Of a stretch of DNA of 64,000 nt, positions 8,514 through 17,962 are shown one piece after another. The notes under the pieces are model-generated. The model saw only the letters and a list, made by a program, of their open reading frames with translations, was not told the origin of the DNA and searched no databases. Both the position numbers and the translations under genes were made by a program. Source of the stretch: Phytoactinopolyspora limicola (GTDB lineage Bacteria > Actinomycetota > Actinomycetes > Jiangellales > Jiangellaceae); contig NZ_JAAOEN010000017.1 of assembly GCF_011320225.1 (NCBI RefSeq), forward strand, positions 32,909 through 96,908, in the 5' to 3' direction. The first letter of the stretch is position 1. Each line of letters starts with the position of its first letter.

Positions 8514-9604
8514 CTGGCCGAGTCTGTTGAGGAAGTCCGAGGTTGTGCATGTTCGGAAGTCTCGCTCCTCGCCCTCAATGCACCGTTCGGCACCCATTGG
8601 TGACGGGTCTGAGTTGTGTCTGGGTGGTTGAGGTTGCGGTGGAGTGAATGTAGGAAGGCTGCGGCATCCCAAAAGGTGTCCCGGATTTCGGGATATAAGG
8701 CTTCGAGCGAGGCAAAGCCGTGAGGTAGACCTTCGAGCATCGTGTACAGATGAGGCGTTCGTAGCGCTTCGAGGATTGATAATAAGTCCTTGGACTGTTG
8801 CAGGCATAAAGTATCATCTGAGCCCACGGCAATGTAGGCTGGTGGAAGATTTCGGGCCAGATGGATCGGGCTAACGCGAGTGTCGTCTATGAAGTCATCG
8901 AAGTTGGGGCCAAGGTAATAGGCGAGTACCTGTTGCCAATCTCTCTTGTTCTTCGTGTCGCGCATCATTCTGGCGTTGTCATATATGCCATACAGAAGTA
9001 CAGTTGCGGCGATCTCGGGCGCTTCGCGCTCGTTTGCAAGATTGACAGCGACGGAGGCGCTGAGATTGGCGCCAGCCGAGTCTCCGCCGATCGTGAGGAA
9101 TGACGGGTCTCCGCCGTACTGACCTGCAACCTCGGAGACCCATCGCACCGCCGCAATGCAGTCGTCGTAGGCGGCTGGGAAGGGGTGCTCCGGCGCAAGT
9201 CGATAATTAATGTTGAATACAAGAATTCCTGCTTCTGCGAACCTCATTGCCACGTTTCGGTAATCTCTTGCGCGACCCGTAATGAAGGCACCGCCGTGGA
9301 TGTAGATCAACACAGGGTGTGGTCCAGGACCCCGGGGCTGAACAACGTCGGCGGTCATGGTGAATTGGTTCACCTCACGGATCACGACGTCGTCGTTGAT
9401 CGCTCCTAAACCCAGATCGGTGCCGAAATGAGCGAAGCACTCAGATGCCTTGGCGCGAGTGTCTTCAATGGGTCGATCAAGGATTGGCGAGGCAGTGAGC
9501 TCCGCGATCCTAAGCTGTAACTCGGTGTCTTTGAGGTGACGAAGGTGGGAGTGGCAGGCAGGGCTCATGATTCCCCACGTTGTGGTTGGCTCTTCATTTG
9601 CCAT
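8429..9604 (-). CDS. Alpha/beta hydrolase of the hormone-sensitive-lipase type
   Basis: A 391-residue carboxylesterase. The oxyanion-hole motif HGGAF is at 103-107, the nucleophile is S176 in GDSAG, the acid is D263 or D264 in GSDD and the base is H295 in LPHGF. No signal peptide is present, so it acts in the cytoplasm. The ATG at 9604 is chosen for its GGGAG ribosome-binding site; an upstream ATG at 9631 is weaker. The fold should end near residue 325; the remaining 65 residues are Ser/Thr-rich and the last 28 are read antisense to the end of the acyltransferase gene, so the tail may be a recent run-on. It is the third gene of a leftward group after the DUF4038 protein and the solute-binding protein. 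Confidence 0.85.
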   Translation of the reverse strand: MANEEPTTTWGIMSPACHSHLRHLKDTELQLRIAELTASPILDRPIEDTRAKASECFAHFGTDLGLGAINDDVVIREVNQFTMTADVVQPRGPGPHPVLIYIHGGAFITGRARDYRNVAMRFAEAGILVFNINYRLAPEHPFPAAYDDCIAAVRWVSEVAGQYGGDPSFLTIGGDSAGANLSASVAVNLANEREAPEIAATVLLYGIYDNARMMRDTKNKRDWQQVLAYYLGPNFDDFIDDTRVSPIHLARNLPPAYIAVGSDDTLCLQQSKDLLSILEALRTPHLYTMLEGLPHGFASLEALYPEIRDTFWDAAAFLHSLHRNLNHPDTTQTRHQWVPNGALRARSETSEHAQPRTSSTDSASQRVATSSSSTTSEAISFTSSLPNNPPG

Positions 9605-9665
9605 ATGCTGACACTCCCATCGTTTTCGCATTCGCTTCTGGCGGGTCGTCTAGGCTGACCGACTT

Positions 9666-11279
9666 TCAGATGCTGACTCCGTCGAGGTAAATCCCGGTAG
9701 TTGCGGGTGCCTGGAATCCAGTAACGCGGTTACTCCAGGCCGTTATGCTCATCTTCCGATGAAGGGGCGCTAGGGGAACGAGCTCTTGAATGAGCCGCTG
9801 CGCGTTTTCGAGGGACTCGCGACGTAGCCCGTCGTTAGGTGCTTGGTATGCTTCGTCAAGTGCGTCTTCGATGCGGGTAGCGGTCGCGTCGTCGAGGAAC
9901 GCGAACTGACGAGGTATTACCCCGTAGTACAGCCAGCGAAGAATGAACTCGGCATCCGGGGCGAAGATGTCAGGACCACCAACGAGGATGAAGGCGTCGG
10001 CTCCCACATCGGCCGGAGAGCGTGGATCGGCAGGCCTGATCTGCGGCTCGAATCCGACGTCTCGGAGGTTCTCTTGGATGATCGGGAGTTGTGCCGTGAC
10101 GAATTCCAGCGCCATGCCATGTACGTCGATTGGTACGGGTTCACCGCCGAAGCCAGCTTCGCTTAGGAGTGCCCTGGCCTGATCAGGGTCATGACGATAA
10201 ATCAGATCTGGTTGTGCATAGTCAGGGTCCTCGGGGCGAATGACACCGTCCCAGGCTGGTTCGGCTAGACCAAAGAAGCACGTCTCCGAGATGGCATCAC
10301 GATCGATAGCATAGAGGGCTGCCTGGCGAACTCGTACGTCGTCGAAAGGCGGTTGGCTGTTGTTGAAGAATATGAAGGTTGAAAAATTGCTAGGCACCGC
10401 ATCGATACCCACAGCTTCGCTTGTGGAGAGTTCGTTGAATGCGCTCTCAGGTGGAAGCTCGATGATGTCGAAGCGATCGCTATATAGCCCGGCGAGCCGC
10501 GCGGCCGCATCTGCTGCATAGGTGTAGTTGACCTGATCCAAGTGATATGTGCCTGCGCCGGAGTAGCCTGAAGACTTGACGATAGTAAGAGCCTCACCAG
10601 GGACGACCTCTGAAACTTCGTAGGGACCGCTGCCAAGCGGCCTAGTCTCGAAGATGTCGGGTGTGTCGGCGACGGCGGCCTGGGAAATGATCTGCAACAC
10701 TCCCAGACGATGTGCAAGCAGGGTCGTTGGCGCCTTGAGGATGATCTCTAGTTCCCCCGGTCCTGTGGCGGTTAAACGGGTGAATAGAGGCTCAAAGAAT
10801 CTTGTGAGGAATGATGGCTGATCAGGGTTCATGTAGTGGTCGAACGTAAAGACCACGTCGTCGGCCGTGAGTGGGCGGCCGTCGTGGAAAGACACGTCAT
10901 CGCGGAGTCTAAGGCGATACGTCGTTTCGTCGACCTGCTCGGGAAAGTCGATAGCAAGGTCGGGCGTAAGGTCCGTCTGGGGTGGGAATGGGCTGTGACG
11001 GTAGAGAGATTGGTAGATGTGCTTGTTGACGGCGACATCCGCGCCCCTCGCGGTTTGTGCTGGATCAAAGCTCGTGTTGACCTCGCTCTGGCCTATTGAG
11101 ACAGCCCCACCCGTTGGCGGAGTTCGGTCGTTCTGATCCGGCTCATTCTGGCTTGTGCAACCGGCGAGGTAGGGCGGCAGGACTACAGCGCCAAGACCTA
11201 TACCCGCTGTGCGGAGAAGCGCGCGTCGGCTGACCTCGGTTCGGGCGTCCAGCCGGTTGGTGGGGAGACTATTGCTCAT
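9666..11279 (-). CDS. ABC transporter substrate-binding lipoprotein, family 5
   Basis: A 537-residue periplasmic-type binding protein of the peptide/oligopeptide (SBP_bac_5) family. The N-terminus carries a twin-arginine signal (SRRALLR, R18-R19) and a lipobox LAGC with C41, so it should be Tat-exported and lipid-anchored. Family landmarks include LRDDVSFHDGRPLTADDVVFTF. The start at 11279 has AAGGAGAA seven bases upstream. It lies 35 bases after the DUF4038 gene. Permeases for it are the divergent genes at 13428 and 14447, and ATPases at 24461 and 25375. Given the glycosidases beside it, I infer that it binds a glycoside or oligosaccharide rather than peptide. Confidence 0.93.
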   Translation of the reverse strand: MSNSLPTNRLDARTEVSRRALLRTAGIGLGAVVLPPYLAGCTSQNEPDQNDRTPPTGGAVSIGQSEVNTSFDPAQTARGADVAVNKHIYQSLYRHSPFPPQTDLTPDLAIDFPEQVDETTYRLRLRDDVSFHDGRPLTADDVVFTFDHYMNPDQPSFLTRFFEPLFTRLTATGPGELEIILKAPTTLLAHRLGVLQIISQAAVADTPDIFETRPLGSGPYEVSEVVPGEALTIVKSSGYSGAGTYHLDQVNYTYAADAAARLAGLYSDRFDIIELPPESAFNELSTSEAVGIDAVPSNFSTFIFFNNSQPPFDDVRVRQAALYAIDRDAISETCFFGLAEPAWDGVIRPEDPDYAQPDLIYRHDPDQARALLSEAGFGGEPVPIDVHGMALEFVTAQLPIIQENLRDVGFEPQIRPADPRSPADVGADAFILVGGPDIFAPDAEFILRWLYYGVIPRQFAFLDDATATRIEDALDEAYQAPNDGLRRESLENAQRLIQELVPLAPLHRKMSITAWSNRVTGFQAPATTGIYLDGVSI

Positions 11280-11314
11280 AGCCGTTCTCCTTAGGAAAAG
11301 GCGTCGGGAGGAGA

Positions 11315-13015
11315 CTACGTTGCTTGCTGAAGCAGTAGAAGCCAGTCAGCCCAACTGGGCAGGGGAGAAGCACCGTTGTATCCGCGGCTGAGGCTATGGG
11401 AACCGTCACGCTCAGGCTCGACGATGAACTCTTGCTGGACCGCACCGGTAGTGGGGTCGATTAGGCGCGCTTGCCAGAGTCCGTCTTCGAGGCCGTGTAG
11501 TCGGATGGAGGTGTATGCAAGCTCGTTCCGGAGCACTGAGTGGCACGGAAAGTAGAAGACTCGAGGTCCGCCGGAGGTGCCGGCGGCGTAGGGAAGCAGG
11601 CGGTCACCGGCGTGTTGGCTTGGGGAAACCCATTCGGGATGAGGCTCAAATTTATGCCAAGGCAGTGAGTTGAGAAGCCGGCGGCCGAGCCCGAGCTGGT
11701 GTGCTCCGGGCAGTTTCGCGGCATCATTCCAGGCCGGCGCTAGGCCGGAGTAGAGTCCAGGGATCGTCGCGTTGTTGAAGGCCCAAACGCCGTGCGCTCC
11801 GTAGCTGTGCCCTGCAGTGCCCGAGAGAAGGTGAGACCAAAAGAAGAATCGCTGGGTGTCTTGCCAGCTCGACCCGGCGATTCCTTCGTAAGACGGCTCG
11901 CCATTGATCACCGGCTTCGCAGGTTCGTGTGCAAGCGCCTCGTGGATCGCAGTGACGGCGGGCTCAAGGCTGTTTGCGCCTTGGTGGCCCGTCTGGAGAA
12001 GCCAGAAGTCAACCAGACTCTCGTCATCGAGGTAGTGCCAGGGCTGAACGCCGGGAACTGAATGTATTGTTACTGGTCGTCCGAATGGTTCCATGTCACG
12101 GAGGGCGTACGCCGTTTCGTTGAGGCGTTTCAACTGCTCAGCTACGGCGAGGTCCGCGCCGGCTAAGGCGATCGGAATTGCCTCTTCGGTTGTCGCGGCC
12201 AATGCAGCCTTGGCGGTGTCCAGGGTCTCGCCTGGTCTTTCCGAGCTGGTCTGCGCAGGGAGCGGGGGTTCACCTGCTAGGCACCAAACGACGGGATAGG
12301 CTCCCCATCTGGCGATCAGTTCGCGCCAGTGTCGAAAGATCTGGTGGGGATCCATAAGTCGGAAATAGTGGCCCCATGAGCCAACTATGCAAGGTATGAG
12401 GTCTTGATCTAGCAGCGTTACGACGCGGCGGTCCGCCTCATCGAACCAGGCAGAGTTCGGCGCGGTGAAGTCTTCGCTCCAGACCCATCCACTGCTGCTG
12501 CGGGCCTCAGGTGTGAAGGGCATCGTCTCTGGGTATAGTCCGGCTACGATCTGGACGACCGAGAAGCCTTGCCGGGCGCGTAGAGCGGCGAGATCGCTGA
12601 ACTCGGTCAGCGACACTCGATCGGTGAAGCCATACCACCAGGTGTCGGCCAACCATAGGAATGGTGTGCCATCGGCATGTTCGAGGCGGCGCCGGTCGCA
12701 TGACACCTTGATCGGGCCGTGTGCTCGGAGTGGCCCAGAGGCGTCGCGTGGCGCAACTTCAATTTGACCGTTAGCGCCGGAGAATGAGTCGTCCGCAGGT
12801 GCTTCGGCACGGTATCGGTGCGTTCCGACCAGGCTCGAGGAGTAACGGACTCGCCATCGGCTGCGCGAGGCAAAGGCGGGCACGCGTCGTTCGTTGCCTT
12901 CTGGATCGGTGAAGACCACATCAACGATCTTGTGTCGAGCATCGGTCTCAGATGAATCGCCGAGACTAACCTCGACGACTTCGTACTGACTCACCCGAGT
13001 GGGGGCGCCTGGCAT
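11315..13015 (-). CDS. DUF5060/DUF4038 glycosidase-like protein
   Basis: A 566-residue protein with an N-terminal beta-sandwich (DUF5060, about 1-90) and a TIM-barrel DUF4038-type domain (LEHADGTPFLWLADTWWYGFTDR onward), the architecture of GH140 apiosidases and relatives. Candidate acidic residues are in WCLAGEPP and VINGEPSYEG. No signal peptide is visible, so hydrolysis would be intracellular. The start at 13015 has a GGAGGT ribosome-binding site. It heads the leftward group with the binding protein and the esterase and diverges from the permease genes. Specificity for apiose, rhamnose or another branched-chain sugar cannot be told. Confidence 0.8.
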   Translation of the reverse strand: MPGAPTRVSQYEVVEVSLGDSSETDARHKIVDVVFTDPEGNERRVPAFASRSRWRVRYSSSLVGTHRYRAEAPADDSFSGANGQIEVAPRDASGPLRAHGPIKVSCDRRRLEHADGTPFLWLADTWWYGFTDRVSLTEFSDLAALRARQGFSVVQIVAGLYPETMPFTPEARSSSGWVWSEDFTAPNSAWFDEADRRVVTLLDQDLIPCIVGSWGHYFRLMDPHQIFRHWRELIARWGAYPVVWCLAGEPPLPAQTSSERPGETLDTAKAALAATTEEAIPIALAGADLAVAEQLKRLNETAYALRDMEPFGRPVTIHSVPGVQPWHYLDDESLVDFWLLQTGHQGANSLEPAVTAIHEALAHEPAKPVINGEPSYEGIAGSSWQDTQRFFFWSHLLSGTAGHSYGAHGVWAFNNATIPGLYSGLAPAWNDAAKLPGAHQLGLGRRLLNSLPWHKFEPHPEWVSPSQHAGDRLLPYAAGTSGGPRVFYFPCHSVLRNELAYTSIRLHGLEDGLWQARLIDPTTGAVQQEFIVEPERDGSHSLSRGYNGASPLPSWADWLLLLQQAT

Positions 13016-13427
13016 GTGACCTCCGTTTAGGTCTCGAGACGTGAATATCTGGCAGAAGATGGCCTGGTGACAACTGCTGTTAGCCAGCTCGGTCGTCTCA
13101 CACTCAGCAACTCCGGTTGGGCGCCTGGGCCAACTTGGCGCCGGCGTACATGTCGTTCGCAGTCAGTCGACGGTCCACATGGTTTGCCGCGGTTACGGTC
13201 TGAATCTTGGGTTGCATCCAGCCAACAACCTCAGATCACTGAACGAAACAACTATTTCACCGTAGTGTATATTGGTACGACCGCTAGTACCAGCCCTTTG
13301 AGGGGCGGGTTAGGGTCAAGGTGGCCACGAAATATAGCTGTGAGTTACGAGCACTCGCGGAGTGTAGTGTCCCTGTTCAATCTTCTACCCTCGCCGATCG
13401 CGGTGCGGCAGATGGGAGGTGATCGGC
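13016..13427. promoter_or_regulatory. Divergent control region of the transporter/glycosidase operons
   Basis: About 410 AT-richer bases between two divergent operons. It holds GAAACAACTATTTC (13245-13258), a GAAA-N6-TTTC palindrome, and at 13273-13292 an inverted repeat TGGTAC-N8-GTACCA whose left half, TGGTACGACC, matches 10 bases of the FadR-type core. Either could be the operator of a GntR or IclR regulator. No gene is seen. Confidence 0.4.
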
Positions 13428-14450
13428 TTGGCGGTCGTTGAAGATGACGTTCAAACTAACGCGGCGAGCAGTCGGAGAGGGCTCGCGGGCGCATCCGCTC
13501 GTCGCTTAGTGCTGCGCCGGGTTCTCCTGGCCCCGGCTATTCTGTTGGCCGCAACCTTTTCGGTATTCGTCATGGTCGACTTATCGCCTCATGATCCCGC
13601 TTTGGCTACATTAGGTCCGTTCGCCAGCGCGGAGGATCGGTTGCGTTATGCGGAGGAGCATGGCCTCAATGATCCGTTGCCTCTTAGGTTTGGGCGGTTC
13701 TTGGTAGCGTTAGCGCATCTCGACTTAGGTGAGTCGCTGATTCGGCCGGAGCCTGTCATCGAGTTGATTTCACGCGCCTTGCCGGTGTCCCTCCAGTTGA
13801 TGGTGCTGGCCGTCACCCTTGCGGTGGTGTTCGCGTTGGTGCTGGGTGTTTTGGCTGCATGGAAGGAGGGGCGCTGGATCGATCGGGTCATCAGTGGCGT
13901 CGCTGCTCTGCTTCATGCTGCGCCCGACTTCTGGCTCGGCCTACTGTTCATTCAGGTCTTCGCTCTAGGTCTCGGGGTAGTGCCCTCCGGCGGGTACACG
14001 CCCCCGTCGGCAGGTTTCACGCCGTGGCTCTCGTCAATGATCGGCCCAGCAGTGACGCTTGCCCTCGGGAGCATGGCCGTCTTGACCCGGGTGATCCGTG
14101 CATCGATGGCCGATGAGTTGGCCAGAGACTATGTCATTACTGCCCGAGGTGCCGGATTGTCCTGGCCGGTCGTATTGTTCCGAAACGTGTTTCGTAACGC
14201 ATTGATAACGCCAGTTACGGTTCTGGGAATAATCGTTGGGTCGCTGATATCTGGCGCCGTGTTGGTGGAGAGTGTTTTCAATATTCCCGGAATGGGCACG
14301 CTTCTGGTCGCTGGAGTAAATACGGGTGATCTTGGGGTCGTGCGAGGCGTCGTGATAGTTGCTGCCGCAGCATTCATTCTGGCGAATCTTGTCGTTGATC
14401 TTCTATATCTGGCGCTCAGTCCCAAGAGTGCGGAGGTGAGCGGTCAATGA
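13428..14450 (+). CDS. ABC transporter permease, DppB type
   Basis: A 340-residue membrane protein of the peptide/nickel permease family. A first transmembrane helix near residues 25-50 is followed by the long external loop typical of DppB (SPHDPALATLGPFASAEDRLRYAEEHGLNDPL). The ATPase-contact loop (EAA motif) region is RASMADELARDYVITARGAGLSWP. I prefer the TTG at 13428 because GGAGGTGA is ideally placed before it; the GTG at 13419 would overlap that site. The stop overlaps the next gene by four bases (ATGA). It works with the permease at 14447, and presumably with the binding protein at 9666. Confidence 0.92.
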   Translation: MAVVEDDVQTNAASSRRGLAGASARRLVLRRVLLAPAILLAATFSVFVMVDLSPHDPALATLGPFASAEDRLRYAEEHGLNDPLPLRFGRFLVALAHLDLGESLIRPEPVIELISRALPVSLQLMVLAVTLAVVFALVLGVLAAWKEGRWIDRVISGVAALLHAAPDFWLGLLFIQVFALGLGVVPSGGYTPPSAGFTPWLSSMIGPAVTLALGSMAVLTRVIRASMADELARDYVITARGAGLSWPVVLFRNVFRNALITPVTVLGIIVGSLISGAVLVESVFNIPGMGTLLVAGVNTGDLGVVRGVVIVAAAAFILANLVVDLLYLALSPKSAEVSGQ

Positions 14451-15328
14451 CAAGGGGTAAAAAAGAGACGCATGCCAAGGAATCCGTCGGGACGATGGAC
14501 GCTGAAGCGATGTCTCGGCGATTTAAGTACAGAAATCCAATGACTTACTGGGCAGGCGCAATATTCGTCGTACTTCTCGCGGTCCTAATTGTCATTCCAG
14601 CGGCTATTTCGACATCACCCACTGCGTTGAACGTTGGGGACCCGTTGGCGGCGCCGTCATCGGAACACTTGCTGGGCACCGACCAACTTGGTCGCGATGT
14701 CCTAGCGCGCGTTCTACATGGCACCAGGATCAGTATGGTGGTAGCAGTAGCGTCGGCCGCGCTGGCGTTGGCGATCGCTACCGTCATCGGGGGGCTAGCC
14801 GCTACTGGGAGGCCATGGCTGCAGGAAGTCTGCATGAGACTTGTCGATGTCGGCTTAGCCTTCCCTGGAATTCTCTTTCCTCTCGTTCTTTCGGCGGTCA
14901 TTGGGCCAAGTCTTATTACTACAGTGATCGCGCTTGGCGTCTTGTTTTCGTTTCCCTTGTCGCGGGTAGTTCGATCGGCGATCTACAACGAGTACGGAAA
15001 TGATTATGTGACCGCCGCCCGTATGCTGGGTACTAACCGCGTCCGTTTGGTTGGCTATCACATTGGCATCAATGCGATGCTCCCGGTCTTGGTCTATACG
15101 ACGCTTGTTATGGCTAGCGCGATTCTTGCGGAGGCAGCCTTGTCGTTTCTCGGCGCCGGTGTGCCACCGCCCGCGCCGAGCTGGGGAAATATGATCCGTG
15201 ACGGGTTGACGATCGTCCATGCTGGAGCCTGGTGGGTGAGCTTCTTCCCTGGCTTGGCGATCGTGTGCACGGTGTTCGCACTGAATCGCTTCTCTGAAGC
15301 ACTCGGACGGCGACTCCGAACTCGTTGA
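14447..15328 (+). CDS. ABC transporter permease, DppC type
   Basis: A 293-residue permease of the DppC/OppC family: an N-terminal helix, the conserved GDPLAAPSSEHLLGTDQLGRDVLARVLHG block, and the EAA-like loop NEYGNDYVTAARMLGTNRVRLVGYHI before the last helices. It is translationally coupled to the DppB-type gene by a 4-base overlap. No ATPase gene follows; instead a GH2 glycosidase gene comes 93 bases later. The missing ATPases are probably the oppositely oriented pair at 24461-26424. Confidence 0.93.
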   Translation: MTRGKKETHAKESVGTMDAEAMSRRFKYRNPMTYWAGAIFVVLLAVLIVIPAAISTSPTALNVGDPLAAPSSEHLLGTDQLGRDVLARVLHGTRISMVVAVASAALALAIATVIGGLAATGRPWLQEVCMRLVDVGLAFPGILFPLVLSAVIGPSLITTVIALGVLFSFPLSRVVRSAIYNEYGNDYVTAARMLGTNRVRLVGYHIGINAMLPVLVYTTLVMASAILAEAALSFLGAGVPPPAPSWGNMIRDGLTIVHAGAWWVSFFPGLAIVCTVFALNRFSEALGRRLRTR

Positions 15329-15421
15329 ACTTTGAGGCCGCGCTTAAGCGCCCGGGGCAATCCAAGTTGTGCATGCTCGCCGGGCACGGGAACAGCACAG
15401 CAACGACTCAGGAGGTTTGTG

Positions 15422-17875
15422 ATGTCGACTCCAGGGCCACTCCGGCGGCAGCGCCGCAGACTAAACGAGGGATGGTTGTTCCATCAGGGTGAACTCGAGG
15501 TTGCACCGGGACGAGGTGCAACCAAGGCCGGAGCTTGTGGCGGGCTTAGCGATCTAGCGATCGAGGAGTTGTCGGAGACTCACCTTCATAAGGCGTCCGT
15601 GGCAGCGGCAAATTCAGATGGGATCTTCTCAGGTGAGCCGCCGCCGGGAATCGGAATGTCGCCGGCATCGTTGGGGCAGGGTTGGAGAAAGGTACGTGTG
15701 CCTCATGACTGGCGTATCGCTCAACCACCGGCACAAGATGGTCCAGTCTGGCAGGCCTTTTCGCCGAACGGTGTCGCCTACTACAGACTCACCTTGCCGC
15801 CGCTCGAGTGGTTGGAGCGTACACGTACCGTGGTCGAGTTTGAAGGAGTGATGCGGGATGCCACGCTGTGGTGCAATGGCTTCCTTGTTGATGACCATTT
15901 GAGCGGCTATACGAGCATGCTTTTTGATCTCACCGAGTTGCTCAGGTATGGCGATGAGGGAAGTAACGTACTTCTGATTCGATGCGACACGACTACCCCC
16001 GAGGGCTGGTGGTACGAAGGTGGTGGCATCTACCGGGACGTCTGGCTGATCCGTCATCCAGACGTACATGTCGACTATGACGGCGTGTATGTGACGACGG
16101 CAGATGTGAGCGGCGAGGTAGCGGCGATCCGGATCGTCACGGCTGTACGCAACCAGACGACAGAGGACGTCACAGTCCCGGTGATGACGCGTGTGAATAA
16201 CGATGCTCCTTCCACCCAAGTTGTGATGGTGCGAGCTGGGGACACTGCGGAGGTAGTGGCCGACGCGAAAGTAGTGTCACCGACACTGTGGGACATCGCG
16301 CAGGGCAATCTATATTCAGTCACGTGCGAAGTCGGGTTCGATCGTGTCGAGACTAGTTTTGGGATCCGGACCATTGAGGTGCGCGCTGGGGAAGGAGTCT
16401 TCCTCAATGGTGAGCGGGTGCGGTTCCAGGGAGCAAACCTTCATCAGGACTTTGCGGGACTGGGGATTGCTTTGCCAAACCGTGTCGTCGAGCACAAACT
16501 CGAGTTGTTGCAGCAGATGGGCTGTAACGCTGTTAGGATCGCGCACCACCCGCCGTCTCGTGTGTTCTTGGATGTGGCGGACAGATTAGGGATGTTGGTC
16601 ATCGTAGAGAATCGCCTGTTGTCGACAGCGCGTCCTTACCTGGATGATCTCATCCAGACGGTGCGACGTTATCGCAACCATCCTTCGGTCTGGGCGTGGA
16701 GCCTCGAGAACGAGGAGCTGCTTGAAGATACCGTCCAAGGTACAAGAATCCTCCGCCGTCTAGTGAACCTCGTCCGACGCGTCGACTCGACGAGACCAAC
16801 CATGGTCGGAGCGGACGGCCTGAACTGTTACTCGATTCGGACAGGCTACTTCGACGCCGTGGACGTGGTGGGAGTGCACTACCGAGCGTTGAACAGCACC
16901 ATGGGCGATCTACACGCTTCACTGCCGAAGGCTGTTGTACTCGCAGATGAGGATGGTCTCTTCCCGACCGTGCGAGGGCAGTACGAAGATGATGAGATAC
17001 ACGGTTGGGCTTCATCATTCGGAACGAGAATGGGACAGTACGCGGTCTTACGTGAGTTGCACGCTGAGAGATCCGGTAGGGCGTTGCCTGATTACGATCT
17101 CGGCGCCACCTGGCAGTGGTTCGTTGACCATCCCGAGTCAGGGGGTGGATTTGTTTGGTCTGGCATGGACTACTTCGGTGAGCCAACGCCGATTAGGTGG
17201 CCGGTGACCCTAGCGAGTTATGGCGCCATGGATGTATGTGGATTCCCGAAGGACTATTACTGGCTGCTGCGTTCGTTCTTCCGACCTGAACCGCTTGTAC
17301 ACGTTCTACCTCATTGGACGTGGCCAGGTCATGAGGGTAGGCCGATACGGCTGTGGATCTATAGCAACTGTGACGAGGTCGAGCTCTTGGTCAACGGATC
17401 ATCGCTTGGAGTCCGACAGGTGGAGAATCACATCGTAAGATGGGACGAGGGCATTGTTTACCGGCCGGGGATTCTCACCGCCCTCGGGCGTCAAGATGGG
17501 GAGATCACCGCGAAGTTCGACAGCCATACGGCGGGTCATCCGGTGAGCCTTCGAGCTACGGTCGACCGAAGTGTCATAGAAGGCGATGGCCGAGATGTTG
17601 CCCTCGTGAGCTTAACGGTCGAGGACGCTGAGGGGCGGTTTTGCCCCTGGGCGGACGACGATGTTCACTTTGAAGTTGAAGGTCCAGCCGAAGTGATCGG
17701 CGTGGGGAATGGTGACCCAACAAGTCTAGAAGCACATGTTGGGGATCGCCGTCGTGCTTTTCGTGGGCGCTGTCTTGCCATCGTGAGAGCTACTGGCGTT
17801 GGTTCTGTGAACGTTCATGCCACGGCACACGGCTTGGTGAGGGGCACCGCGTCGTTCGAGGCAGTTCTTTCGTAG
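15422..17875 (+). CDS. Glycoside hydrolase family 2 protein, beta-galactosidase-like
   Basis: An 817-residue protein with the GH2 order: N-terminal sugar-binding domain, immunoglobulin-like domain, TIM barrel, then C-terminal beta domains. The acid/base is probably E431 in WSLENEE and the nucleophile E510 in VLADEDG, both by pattern. The ATG at 15422 has AGGAGG seven bases upstream; the ORF is open another 30 codons. There is no signal peptide, so the substrate must be imported, which fits the permease genes directly upstream. Specificity (galactoside, glucuronide, mannoside) is unresolved. The DEDG nucleophile context is unusual for lacZ-type enzymes. Confidence 0.86.
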   Translation: MSTPGPLRRQRRRLNEGWLFHQGELEVAPGRGATKAGACGGLSDLAIEELSETHLHKASVAAANSDGIFSGEPPPGIGMSPASLGQGWRKVRVPHDWRIAQPPAQDGPVWQAFSPNGVAYYRLTLPPLEWLERTRTVVEFEGVMRDATLWCNGFLVDDHLSGYTSMLFDLTELLRYGDEGSNVLLIRCDTTTPEGWWYEGGGIYRDVWLIRHPDVHVDYDGVYVTTADVSGEVAAIRIVTAVRNQTTEDVTVPVMTRVNNDAPSTQVVMVRAGDTAEVVADAKVVSPTLWDIAQGNLYSVTCEVGFDRVETSFGIRTIEVRAGEGVFLNGERVRFQGANLHQDFAGLGIALPNRVVEHKLELLQQMGCNAVRIAHHPPSRVFLDVADRLGMLVIVENRLLSTARPYLDDLIQTVRRYRNHPSVWAWSLENEELLEDTVQGTRILRRLVNLVRRVDSTRPTMVGADGLNCYSIRTGYFDAVDVVGVHYRALNSTMGDLHASLPKAVVLADEDGLFPTVRGQYEDDEIHGWASSFGTRMGQYAVLRELHAERSGRALPDYDLGATWQWFVDHPESGGGFVWSGMDYFGEPTPIRWPVTLASYGAMDVCGFPKDYYWLLRSFFRPEPLVHVLPHWTWPGHEGRPIRLWIYSNCDEVELLVNGSSLGVRQVENHIVRWDEGIVYRPGILTALGRQDGEITAKFDSHTAGHPVSLRATVDRSVIEGDGRDVALVSLTVEDAEGRFCPWADDDVHFEVEGPAEVIGVGNGDPTSLEAHVGDRRRAFRGRCLAIVRATGVGSVNVHATAHGLVRGTASFEAVLS

Positions 17876-17962
17876 TGCACGAAGGATCTCCACCTGGGGC
17901 AGCAAAGGCAGCGTCGACTCAGGGTGTCGTGTATGTAGGCCGAATTTCAAGCCGAGGAAGGT

